Assembly: GCF_903642285.1 (NCBI RefSeq)
Contig: NZ_CAHJWJ010000004.1
Location: 62,001-126,000 of the forward strand
Source of the DNA: Sphingomonas bacterium
GTDB taxonomy: Bacteria > Pseudomonadota > Alphaproteobacteria > Sphingomonadales > Sphingomonadaceae
DNA: 64,000 bases
Direction: 5' to 3'
In this document: piece after piece, positions 18,999-27,034 of the stretch
How the letters are laid out: each line of letters starts with the position of its first letter
How positions within the stretch are numbered: position 1 is the stretch's first letter
Position numbers and translations under genes: made by a program
Notes under the pieces: generated by a model
Seen by the model: the letters and a program-made list of their open reading frames with translations, nothing else
What the model was told of the DNA's origin: nothing
Databases searched by the model: none

Positions 18999-19841
18999 GT
19001 GACCGACGAAGCGAATCCCGAAGACCAGCCCTTATCCGGGCTCTCGGACAATGAAATCGATGCCGTCGCGCAGCGCAAGGCGGGATCGGCGAAGGTCGTC
19101 CACGAGGTCATCCGACTTCAGGGGGACGCGGAGCTCGGCCGACCGCTATTGTCGCTGGCATTCTCCGCCTTCGCCGCCGGAGTCGCGATCAGCGCGTCGA
19201 TCCTGGCCGAGGCGTCGATCGCGATGCGGCTGCCCGAGGCACCCTGGAAGGAACTCGTCGTCGGCTTCGGCTACACCGTCGGTTTCGTACTGGTGATCCT
19301 CGGCAACCTGCAATTGTTCACCGAAAGCACGGTGACGGCGGTGCTGCCGCTCGCCACCCACCCGACGCTTCGCAATTTCGGCCGCATGCTTCGTTTGTGG
19401 GCGGCGGTGCTGTGGGCGAACCTGGCGGGAACATTCCTCGTCGCGTTGCTGATGGCGTACCGGATCATTCTGTCCGCGCCGCAGCTTGACGCTGCGCTGA
19501 CGATATCGACGACCGCGACCGCGCACGCGCCGGGCGACGTCCTGCTGCTCGGGATGCCCGCCGGGTTCCTGATCGCGACGATCGCCTGGATCCTGCCCAA
19601 TGCGCGCGGCGGCGAATTCTGGATCGTGGTCCTCATCACCTACGCCATCGCGATCGGGGGGTTCAGCCACGTCGTCGCCGGATCGGGCGAGGCATGGCTG
19701 CTCGCGCTTTCGGGGCGGACGAGCTTCACGGCTGCGGTCTTCGGGTACATCCTGCCGGCGCTTGCCGGCAATGTCATCGGCGGCACCGGCCTGTTCGCCG
19801 TGCTTGCGCACGGACAGGTGCGGCCCGAAATCGCCAAGTAA
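18999..19841 (+). CDS. Formate/nitrite transporter (FNT) family channel
   Basis: About 280 residues from a GTG at 18999 with AAGGGGA upstream. Earlier in-frame sequence runs into the promoter region of the divergent ATP-grasp gene. The FNT architecture of six membrane helices is visible (LLSLAFSAFAAGVAISASI, VLVILGNLQLFTEST, LWANLAGTFLVALLM, AIAIGGFSHVVAGSGEAW). A cytoplasmic acidic N-terminus of about 50 residues precedes the first helix, as in YfdC-like members. The ion carried is uncertain; no formate or nitrite enzymes are adjacent. Confidence 0.88.
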   Translation: MTDEANPEDQPLSGLSDNEIDAVAQRKAGSAKVVHEVIRLQGDAELGRPLLSLAFSAFAAGVAISASILAEASIAMRLPEAPWKELVVGFGYTVGFVLVILGNLQLFTESTVTAVLPLATHPTLRNFGRMLRLWAAVLWANLAGTFLVALLMAYRIILSAPQLDAALTISTTATAHAPGDVLLLGMPAGFLIATIAWILPNARGGEFWIVVLITYAIAIGGFSHVVAGSGEAWLLALSGRTSFTAAVFGYILPALAGNVIGGTGLFAVLAHGQVRPEIAK

Positions 19842-19922
19842 CGAGGGTCGGACGACCGCGTCGGCTGGTCGCTTGCGACGAAGATGAGCGCGCTCTACCA
19901 TCGGGGCTCATCGTCCGAGGAT

Positions 19923-21752
19923 ATGCCCTTGTCGCTCAAGCTGCTGACCGCCCTGCTGTTATCGACCGTCACCGCCGAAGCGGCCTTTGCGCAGGCCCTG
20001 CCGCGGCCGAGCGCAATGCCGGGCGACAGCGCATCGGACGCGCGGCTGAAGCAATTGTTCTACGACAGCGACGAGGCGAGCCTGAAGCGCAATCCGATCC
20101 AGGGGATTTTCCGCGGCGATCTGCGCTACGCCGATCGGCTGGGCGATTATCTGACCGACGAATATACCGCCGCCGAGCGCGCCGCCGCCGAGGCCGATCT
20201 GGCCGCGCTGCACGCGATAGACCGGACGAAACTAAGCCGCGTCGACCAGATCGCCTACGACGTGTTCGAGAACAGCACCGCGATCGGGCTCCGGGGCTAT
20301 GCGCCCGACCTGTTGAAGATCCAGCGCGACCTGCCGATCGATCATTTCCAGGGCTTCCAGACCTTCTATCCCGATTTCGCGTCCGGTCAGGGCGCCGCGC
20401 CGTTCAAGACGCTGGCGGATTACGAGAACAACCTGAAGCGCAACGCGGAATATGCACGGGTGCTCGACCGGGCGATCGGGCGGTTCCGGCAAGGCATGAC
20501 GGACGGCATCGTCCAGCCCCGGCTGGTCGTAAACAACATGATCGGGCAGTTCGACAATCTGATCAAGGAAGGCGTCGAGGGATCGACCTTCTACGGCCCG
20601 GTAAAGACCTTCCCCGCCGCCATCGCCGCCGCCGACCAGACTCGGCTGCGTGCGGCCTATGCCGCGCAGATCCGCGACGTCGTCATCCCTGCGGAACAAC
20701 GCACGCGCGATTTCCTGGCCAGAGAATATCTGCCCGTCGCGCGCGATACGGTCGGCCTGTCGGCGATGCCCGGCGGCGCGAAGCTCTACGCCTATCTGAT
20801 CGAACAGAACACGACGCTGCCGTTGTCGGCCGACGAGGTGCACCGACTGGGCCTGAGCGAAGTCGCACGCATCACGCGAGAGATGGAGACGCAGAAACAG
20901 GCGGTCGGCTTCAAGGGAACATTGGCCGAATTCTTTACCTTCCTGCGCGCCGACCCTCGCTTCCAGCCGAAGAGCGCGGAAGACCTGAAGAACGGCTATT
21001 ACGCGATCCAGAAGCGCGTCTATGCGCGCATCCCCGAACAATTCTCGCTGACGCCCAAGAACGATCTCGAGATCCGTGCGGTCCCGGCCTTCAAGGAGAA
21101 GACGGAAGCCGGCGGCTCCTACCAGGGCGGCACCCCCGACGGATCGCGCCGCGGCATATTCTATTACAACACCTACGATCTGCCGTCGCGTTACACCTGG
21201 GAGATGGAGACGCTGTTCCTCCATGAAGGTGTACCCGGGCATCATTTCCAAATCAGCCTGGCGCAGGAAAATACGGCCCTGCCCGCCTTCATGCGGTTCG
21301 GCGGCAACACAGCCTATGTCGAAGGCTGGGCACTGTATTCGGAGGGTCTGTGGAAGGACCTGGGGATGGAGACCGATCCCTATCAACGGATGGGCGGCCT
21401 GAACGACGAAATGCTGCGTGCGATGCGGTTGGTCGTCGATAGCGGTATCCATGCGCAAGGCTGGAGCCGTGACCGCGCGATCGATTACATGCTCGCGAAT
21501 TCGCCGATGGCGCGGACCGATGCGACCGCGGAGGTCGAACGCTATATCGCGATCCCCGGCCAGGCACTGGCCTACAAGATCGGCCAGCTGACGATCGCGC
21601 GGACCAAGGCGAAGGCGAAGGCGGCGCTCGGCACCCGGTTCGACCCGCGCGATTTTCATGCGCAGGTGCTCGACACCGGGTCGCTGCCGATGCCCGTCCT
21701 CGAACGCAAGATCGATGCCTGGGTCGCCGCCGGCGGTGGGCCCGCGAAGTGA
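19923..21752 (+). CDS. DUF885 family secreted protein, probable metallopeptidase-like
   Basis: About 609 residues from the ATG at 19923, which has GAGG just upstream and opens a signal peptide (LKLLTALLLSTVTAEAAFA). The DUF885 hallmark HEGVPGHHFQ occurs about three quarters along and is a likely zinc site; RPDPRF-like and GGSYQGGTPDGSRRG segments surround it. The gene ends in a one-base overlap with the S10 carboxypeptidase gene, so the two are co-expressed and probably both degrade exogenous or periplasmic peptides. Confidence 0.88.
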   Translation: MPLSLKLLTALLLSTVTAEAAFAQALPRPSAMPGDSASDARLKQLFYDSDEASLKRNPIQGIFRGDLRYADRLGDYLTDEYTAAERAAAEADLAALHAIDRTKLSRVDQIAYDVFENSTAIGLRGYAPDLLKIQRDLPIDHFQGFQTFYPDFASGQGAAPFKTLADYENNLKRNAEYARVLDRAIGRFRQGMTDGIVQPRLVVNNMIGQFDNLIKEGVEGSTFYGPVKTFPAAIAAADQTRLRAAYAAQIRDVVIPAEQRTRDFLAREYLPVARDTVGLSAMPGGAKLYAYLIEQNTTLPLSADEVHRLGLSEVARITREMETQKQAVGFKGTLAEFFTFLRADPRFQPKSAEDLKNGYYAIQKRVYARIPEQFSLTPKNDLEIRAVPAFKEKTEAGGSYQGGTPDGSRRGIFYYNTYDLPSRYTWEMETLFLHEGVPGHHFQISLAQENTALPAFMRFGGNTAYVEGWALYSEGLWKDLGMETDPYQRMGGLNDEMLRAMRLVVDSGIHAQGWSRDRAIDYMLANSPMARTDATAEVERYIAIPGQALAYKIGQLTIARTKAKAKAALGTRFDPRDFHAQVLDTGSLPMPVLERKIDAWVAAGGGPAK

Positions 21753-23251
21753 TGCTGCGGATCATCGCCACAGGCATCGCCCTCGCCTTTCTGGCGGCGG
21801 CACCGATCGCCGCGCAGGACAAGCAAGTCACGACGACCGAGAAGAAGGTCGACGACGAGATGAAATTCCCGCCGCTGCCCGCCGACAAGACGGTGCGGCA
21901 GTCGGCGGTGATCGGCGGACGGCCGATCGCATACGACGCGACGGTCGGGAAGCTGTCGGTTCGCGACGAGAAGGGCAAGGAGATCGGGCAGGTCGTCTAC
22001 ACGACCTATGTCGCCGTGGGCGGCGGTGCCGATCGCCCGGTGACCTTCGCATTCAACGGCGGACCGGGTGCGTCTTCGGTCTATCTTAACATGGGGGCCG
22101 TGGGTCCGAAGCGCATATCGTTCGCGACGCAGGGCAACGCGCCGTCGGACAGCCCGGTCGCGAGCGACAATCCCAATAGCTGGCTCGATTTCACCGATCT
22201 CGTCTTCATCGATCCGATCGGTACCGGCTTCAGCCGCAGCCTGGTCGACGAGGCTGCGACCAAGAAGGCGTTCTACGCGAACGATCCCGACATCAAATAT
22301 CTGTCGAAGATCGTGTTCGACTGGCTGGTCAAGGCGGGTCGGCTGCGCTCGCCCAAATACGTCATGGGCGAAAGCTATGGCGGCTACCGCGCGCCGCGGA
22401 TCGCATACGAATTGCAGTCGCAGGTCGGAGTCGGCGTAACCGGTCTCATCATGGTCTCGCCCTATCTCGACCCCGCCTCGGGCGACGGCGCGACCGCGCT
22501 GTCGCCGCTGCCGTGGATGATCGACCTGCCGTCGATGGCGGCGGCGCATCTGGAGCGCGAAGGCCGGCTGACCGACGCCGCGATGAACGATGTCGAAGCC
22601 TATACGCGCGGCGAGTTCGCGAGCGACCTGCTGCGCGGGCGTTCCGATGCCCGGGCGGTGACTCGGATCGTCGGCCACGTGACCGCGCTGACCGGTCTCG
22701 ATCCCTCGCTCGTCCAGCGGATGGGCGGGCGCGTCGATTCGGGCACCTTCCTGCGCGAGGTCCACCGTGCCGACGGGACGATCGGCAGCGTCTATGATTC
22801 CAACGTGACCGCGTTCGATCCGTTTCCCTGGTCGGCGATGCGCCAGTCCAACGATCCGATCCTAGACGCGCTGATCGCGCCGACGACCAGCGCGATGGTC
22901 GATTTCGTGACGCGCGTGGTCGGGTGGAAGACCGACGCCGGCTATCACGCGCTGTCGTACGAGGTGAACAAGGCCTGGGATCGCGGCAAGCCCGACGACA
23001 CCCCCGTCCAGGACCTGCGCAAGGCCATTGCCGCCGATCCGCACATGGCGGTCATGATCGCGCATGGCTGGGACGATCTGTCCTGCCCGTTCTTCGCGTC
23101 CCGTTTGATCGTCGACCAGATGCCGAGCTTCGGCATGGCCGAGCGGATCAAGCTGCGGATCTATCCCGGCGGTCATATGTTCTACAGCCGTCCGGACAGC
23201 GGTGCGGCGTTCAAGCGCGATGCCCGTGCGCTTTATGGGCGATCCGGATAA
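21752..23251 (+). CDS. S10 family serine carboxypeptidase
   Basis: A 499-residue exported peptidase (signal [22 protein letters not shown]). The oxyanion region is FNGGPGASSVYLNMG, the nucleophile VMGESYGGYRAPR, and the Asp and His lie in AHGWDDLSCP and PGGHMFYSR. The ATG at 21752 gives a TGATG junction with the DUF885 gene; a GTG three bases earlier is an alternative. It removes C-terminal residues from peptides, probably in the periplasm. Confidence 0.92.
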   Translation: MLRIIATGIALAFLAAAPIAAQDKQVTTTEKKVDDEMKFPPLPADKTVRQSAVIGGRPIAYDATVGKLSVRDEKGKEIGQVVYTTYVAVGGGADRPVTFAFNGGPGASSVYLNMGAVGPKRISFATQGNAPSDSPVASDNPNSWLDFTDLVFIDPIGTGFSRSLVDEAATKKAFYANDPDIKYLSKIVFDWLVKAGRLRSPKYVMGESYGGYRAPRIAYELQSQVGVGVTGLIMVSPYLDPASGDGATALSPLPWMIDLPSMAAAHLEREGRLTDAAMNDVEAYTRGEFASDLLRGRSDARAVTRIVGHVTALTGLDPSLVQRMGGRVDSGTFLREVHRADGTIGSVYDSNVTAFDPFPWSAMRQSNDPILDALIAPTTSAMVDFVTRVVGWKTDAGYHALSYEVNKAWDRGKPDDTPVQDLRKAIAADPHMAVMIAHGWDDLSCPFFASRLIVDQMPSFGMAERIKLRIYPGGHMFYSRPDSGAAFKRDARALYGRSG

Positions 23252-23263
23252 GCGAACCCGAAT

Positions 23264-24310
23264 ATGCGTCCCTGGCTTCCCCGTCGCGTGCTGGTGACGC
23301 CGTCCGCCAGGGACTGGGCGCACGGCCTGCAGATGCTCGAACGCGCCGAACGACTCGGCATCGCCGTCGTCGAATTGAAGACCGACCGTATCGTCATGGA
23401 CCGGCAGGTCGACGAACGCCGCGCCTATGCCGATGCGAAGGCGACGCTGGCGATCGTCGTAGCCCCACCGTCGAAGCGCAAGCTCGAACCCATCGCGCCG
23501 AGTGCGGACTGGCGCGTCGACCTGGCGGCGGGGTGCCCCGCGCATTGCGGCTATTGCTATCTCGCGGGGTCGTTGAAAGGGCCGCCGATCACGCGGGTCT
23601 ACGCCAATCTCGACGAAATCTTCGGCGCTATACCCGCTTATATCGGCAACGGTACGATCACCTCGCGGTCCGCGGCGCGGTCGCACGAGGGCACGACGTT
23701 CGAGGCGTCCTGCTATACCGATCCGCTCGCGATCGAACATCTGACCGGGTCATTGGCGCGGACGATCGCCTGGTTCGGCCGGACCGAGGGGGCCCAGTTA
23801 CGCTTCACGACCAAATTCGCCGACGTCGGGCCGTTGCTGGCGCTGGACCATGGCGGACATACCCGCATGCGTGCGTCGATCAATCCAAGCACCTATGCAC
23901 GGTTCGAGGGCGGCACCGCACCCGTCGCGGCGCGGCTCGCGGCCCTGAAACAGATGGCCGACGCGGGCTATCCGGTCGGCCTGACGATCGCACCGATCAT
24001 CGCGGCCGACGGGTGGGAGCAGGCGTATCGCGGGCTGATCGCGGATGTCGCGACGCTGTTCGCCGACGTGGTCGACCTGACGATCGAACTCATCACCCAC
24101 CGGTTCAATCCTGGGTCGAAGGCGGTGCTCGACACCTGGTATCCCGGCTCCGCGCTGGACATGACGACCACGAACCGGACGATCAAACGCACGAAGTTCG
24201 GCACCGAAAAGACCGTGTATGATGCGCCGACGATGAAACGATTGCGTTCGGTGTTCGAGGCCGAAATCGCCGCGGCATTGCCGCTTGCCCGCATCCTCTA
24301 TTGGACGTGA
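23264..24310 (+). CDS. Spore photoproduct lyase-like radical SAM protein
   Basis: A 348-residue radical SAM protein with the cluster-binding motif CPAHCGYCY at about residues 90-98 and family text such as YTDPLAIEHLTGS and LRFTTKFADV. In spore formers the family reverses the UV lesion 5-thyminyl-5,6-dihydrothymine; homologues in non-sporulating bacteria are of unproven function. It begins 12 bases after the carboxypeptidase gene and ends 14 bases from the stop of blh, which it faces. Placement beside a light-related gene group is suggestive only. Confidence 0.85.
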   Translation: MRPWLPRRVLVTPSARDWAHGLQMLERAERLGIAVVELKTDRIVMDRQVDERRAYADAKATLAIVVAPPSKRKLEPIAPSADWRVDLAAGCPAHCGYCYLAGSLKGPPITRVYANLDEIFGAIPAYIGNGTITSRSAARSHEGTTFEASCYTDPLAIEHLTGSLARTIAWFGRTEGAQLRFTTKFADVGPLLALDHGGHTRMRASINPSTYARFEGGTAPVAARLAALKQMADAGYPVGLTIAPIIAADGWEQAYRGLIADVATLFADVVDLTIELITHRFNPGSKAVLDTWYPGSALDMTTTNRTIKRTKFGTEKTVYDAPTMKRLRSVFEAEIAAALPLARILYWT

Positions 24311-24324
24311 GCCGTATCGGGCCT

Positions 24325-25254
24325 CTACCCCGACACGGCCGATCGGGTCCGCTCCAGCCGACGATCCAGCCACCGCGACAGCAGCAGATGCGGGACCGCG
24401 ACCGACGCCAGCAGCTGGAACGCACCCGCGGTGATGTCACCGACCGGGGCGATCGTCATTCGCTGCAGCATCCACCAGCCGAACAAGGCGGTCGCCGACA
24501 ACGCGCCCCCGGTCGCCAGCCATCGCAGGAGCGTCATGTCGCGCAGGACGATCCGCGTGGCGGCCAGATGGCGCGGCGAATGCAGGAATACGAAAAACAA
24601 TGCGAACCCCGCGACGGGTGGCGCGGCGACCAGCAGCAACAGACACGACGCCATCGCGGTCGCCCAATTGCGGCTGCCGCTCCGCCATGCGACGGCGATG
24701 CCGACGGCCGTGATCAGTAGCGCGACCGGCGCGATCGCGATCACGACGCGTACGAGGACGCCCGCGCGATCGTCGCTCATCGCGACGAACAACCTGGTCA
24801 CCGCCCCGGGATGGCCGATCGTCGGCGCGGCGATGATCGCCGCCCCGGCCGCGACCCGAAGCAACGGCTCCTCGATCATCCCCCAATCCTCGCCGAAATG
24901 GATGCTGGCCACGACCAGGAACAGGATCAGCGCGAATAGCGGCATGGTCGTCCACATCAGTGCCATCGCGCCGACGATCGCCGCATAGCCGGCGACGACG
25001 AGCGAGAGGCGTCGGCGATCGAGAGCGGCCGCGCGGCGTAGCAGCGCGATATCGTAGGCGCCGTGCGGCAGGCCGCCGCCGATGAACACGATCGTCGCCA
25101 CCGCGATCGCTGCCGGTCGTCCGAGCGGCAGATGCGACACGACGGCAAGGGTCAGCCCCGCCGCCGCGATCCAATAGGATGCGGGAACCCGGTCGCCCTG
25201 CCCGTCGGGGGCGTGGCGACCGGGAAGCGCCTGCACTCGTACGTATACCGCCAT
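24325..25254 (-). CDS. blh: Brp/Blh family beta-carotene 15,15'-dioxygenase
   Basis: Integral membrane enzyme that cleaves beta-carotene to two retinals, supplying the chromophore of the rhodopsin encoded just upstream. The 309 residues are mostly hydrophobic, with about eight membrane segments. The conserved His motifs of the family are visible: GGLPHGAYDI, SIHFGEDWG, FLHSPRH and VAVPHLLL. The start is four bases after the rhodopsin stop, so the two are one operon. The first 25 residues are polar and the true start could lie slightly later. Confidence 0.92.
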   Translation of the reverse strand: MAVYVRVQALPGRHAPDGQGDRVPASYWIAAAGLTLAVVSHLPLGRPAAIAVATIVFIGGGLPHGAYDIALLRRAAALDRRRLSLVVAGYAAIVGAMALMWTTMPLFALILFLVVASIHFGEDWGMIEEPLLRVAAGAAIIAAPTIGHPGAVTRLFVAMSDDRAGVLVRVVIAIAPVALLITAVGIAVAWRSGSRNWATAMASCLLLLVAAPPVAGFALFFVFLHSPRHLAATRIVLRDMTLLRWLATGGALSATALFGWWMLQRMTIAPVGDITAGAFQLLASVAVPHLLLSRWLDRRLERTRSAVSG

Positions 25255-25258
25255 CGGG

Positions 25259-26017
25259 TCAGGCGTGCGCCGTGAACCCTTCGGCTTCCGATTTGCGGAG
25301 CGAGATCAGGAAGATGAGGATACCGAGGCCGGCCTTCGATACGATATCGGCGACCGTATAGCCCAGCTGGATCGTCGTCGTGGCGGTCCCGCCGGTCAGC
25401 CCGGCATAGGGCGCCATGTAGACGATCGGGTAGAAGCCCCAGGACGCGAAGGTCAGCAGGCGCGCGTTGCGCACCAGTCCCTGCGCGCCCGCCGGCTGCT
25501 GCTTGATCGATTCGCCAAGTCCGCTGAACAACTCCCAGACGATGTAGATGAACGGGATCGCCGATAGCGTACCCCAAAAGGCGCGCGTCGGGATGTCGGT
25601 CGCGATCTCCCCCGGATAGCCGAGTATGATCATCAACGCCGCCGCCGGAGCGAGCCGAGCCAGCTTCGACGTCGTCTCCTCGCGCGACAGCCGCATCACC
25701 AGCACCAGCTCGACGAGCAGCAGCGGCACGGTCAGCAGCCAGTCGACATAGCGATACGCGTCGTTGAAGGCGAAACCGGTCGCGGTCACGACGCCGTTCT
25801 TGAAGACATAGGCCGCGTTCCAGCTATCGAAGATACGGTAATAATGATAGGCGGCGATGCCGGTCACCAGCCCCGATATGGTCAGCGCGATGCGATAGGC
25901 CGGCGCGACTTGCGAACGGCTTAGCCAGAAGAATGCCGTCGCCGCGGCCATCGTCGCGAGGGTGAACGATAACGCGTTGTAGACCAACGAGAATTGAAAG
26001 GGTGAGAGGGTATCCAT
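25259..26017 (-). CDS. Xanthorhodopsin-like light-driven proton pump
   Basis: Seven-helix microbial rhodopsin, 252 residues from the ATG at 26017 (GGAGAT upstream; an upstream in-frame start at 26044 is less likely). Asp92, Thr96 and Glu103 in RYVDWLLTVPLLLVELV reproduce the D-T-E set of outward proton pumps. Leu100 is at the green-tuning site of proteorhodopsins. His58 pairs with the counterion as in xanthorhodopsin, Asp224 is the second counterion, and Lys228 (ADIVSKAG) is the retinal Schiff-base lysine. Gly149 in FWGTLSA stands where bacteriorhodopsin has Trp138, the change that opens the carotenoid-antenna site. It is followed at once by blh. Confidence 0.95.
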   Translation of the reverse strand: MDTLSPFQFSLVYNALSFTLATMAAATAFFWLSRSQVAPAYRIALTISGLVTGIAAYHYYRIFDSWNAAYVFKNGVVTATGFAFNDAYRYVDWLLTVPLLLVELVLVMRLSREETTSKLARLAPAAALMIILGYPGEIATDIPTRAFWGTLSAIPFIYIVWELFSGLGESIKQQPAGAQGLVRNARLLTFASWGFYPIVYMAPYAGLTGGTATTTIQLGYTVADIVSKAGLGILIFLISLRKSEAEGFTAHA

Positions 26018-26271
26018 CGATATCTCCGTCGCGATGCGCAGCACGGACGCGCTGGGCAGGATGTTGCGGGCGGCCGTTCGACGAGAAGCAACGCCGGTCT
26101 ATCGACCCCCAGAGTCGTCACAACAGCGCCGATGGGTCGAGGGGGGGACCGAACCTCGCGCCGAATGGCTGTTGGGCGAAAGGCTCTGCCGTTGTGACGA
26201 CGGCGCAAGCGTTAGGCCGAGGTGATTGGCCCGCCTATACAGTCCTTAGCCCGTATCGCCGGTCGCAGCGT
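26018..26271 (-). promoter_or_regulatory. Rhodopsin-blh upstream region
   Basis: This 254-base gap between the LOV-regulator stop and the rhodopsin start holds no credible ORF on either strand. It must carry the promoter of the rhodopsin-blh operon, unless that is read only from the LOV gene. A TATAGG hexamer (minus strand, about 26234-26239) is a possible -10, without a matching -35. The notable element is the EL222-type operator at 26241-26252, listed separately. Confidence 0.5.
26241..26252. promoter_or_regulatory. Candidate LOV-HTH (EL222-type) operator
   Basis: The 12-mer AGTCCTTAGCCC fits every position of RGNCYWWRGNCY, which I recall as the published consensus for light-activated EL222. 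The consensus is self-complementary, so the match holds on both strands. It lies about 225 bases upstream of the rhodopsin start and 20 bases past the end of the LOV-LuxR gene. The consensus has a random expectation near one per 16 kb, so chance within this gap is a few percent. Function is inferred. Confidence 0.5.
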
Positions 26272-26895
26272 TCAGAGCCCGGCTTCGACCGCGAAGCGGA
26301 TCAGGTCGGCGGTTGTGTGCACGCCGAGGCGGTTCATCAGGATCGCGCGGTGCATCTTGACCGTCTTCTCGGCCAGGTCGAGTTCGGCGGCGATCTGCTT
26401 GTTGAGCAGGCCGTTCGCCACCAGCGCGAGCACCTGCCCCTGCCGCGGCGACAATGCCTTCACCATCTCCGCGGCGCGGATACGCCGCATGCTCGACGGT
26501 GCCGCCGAACCGGCATCGATTTCGACCTGCGATCCGAGGAAATAGAGCAATGCGCCCTCCTCGTCGTAGATCGGGGCCACGACGACGGCGTTCCGAAACG
26601 GTTGCCCGTTGCGTTTGTAATTGAGAATTTCGACGAGCACCGACCGATGTTCGCGTACCCCGCGCCGGATTTCCTCGCTCAGCCACGGCTCGGTCGCCGG
26701 GCCCGAGAGAAAACGGCAGTTCCGGCCCACCACTTCGTCGGCCGCATAGCCGGTCAGCGCGCAGAACGCCGCATTGCAGGCGACGATCGGATTGTCCGGC
26801 AGGCGGGGATCGCTGATCACCGATGGGATCGGGCTGTCGGTCACGAGGCGGATGTGACGATTTCCGGGCGGGATCAGGCTGCCTTTCGCCCCCAT
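26272..26895 (-). CDS. LOV-LuxR blue-light-activated transcription factor (EL222-like)
   Basis: Flavin-binding photoreceptor and DNA-binding activator, 207 residues from the ATG at 26895 (GGGGGA about 8 bases upstream). The LOV domain covers about residues 20-127, with the photoactive Cys60 in [22 protein letters not shown] and LYFLGSQVE (Gln123, the flavin-contacting Gln). A linker helix leads to a LuxR-type HTH at about 147-207 ([31 protein letters not shown]). Order and many stretches match EL222 as I remember it, in which blue light frees the HTH to dimerise. It lies directly upstream of rhodopsin and blh and downstream of a histidine kinase gene. Confidence 0.93.
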   Translation of the reverse strand: MGAKGSLIPPGNRHIRLVTDSPIPSVISDPRLPDNPIVACNAAFCALTGYAADEVVGRNCRFLSGPATEPWLSEEIRRGVREHRSVLVEILNYKRNGQPFRNAVVVAPIYDEEGALLYFLGSQVEIDAGSAAPSSMRRIRAAEMVKALSPRQGQVLALVANGLLNKQIAAELDLAEKTVKMHRAILMNRLGVHTTADLIRFAVEAGL

Positions 26896-27034
26896 ATCAG
26901 TAGTCCCCCGTCCGATCGTTCCTACCCTAGCCGAGGACGAACATTCTATCACGCTCAAATCGCGGTACGTCGCGTCAAATACATATTATCGGGGGGAAGC
27001 CGCGACCATGGTAATGCCGTCATTGGTATCCGGC

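Noticed and set aside
20232..21659. Minus-strand open frame of about 475 codons inside the DUF885 gene
   Set aside because: Antisense shadow; the plus-strand frame carries the signal peptide and HEGVPGHH motif.
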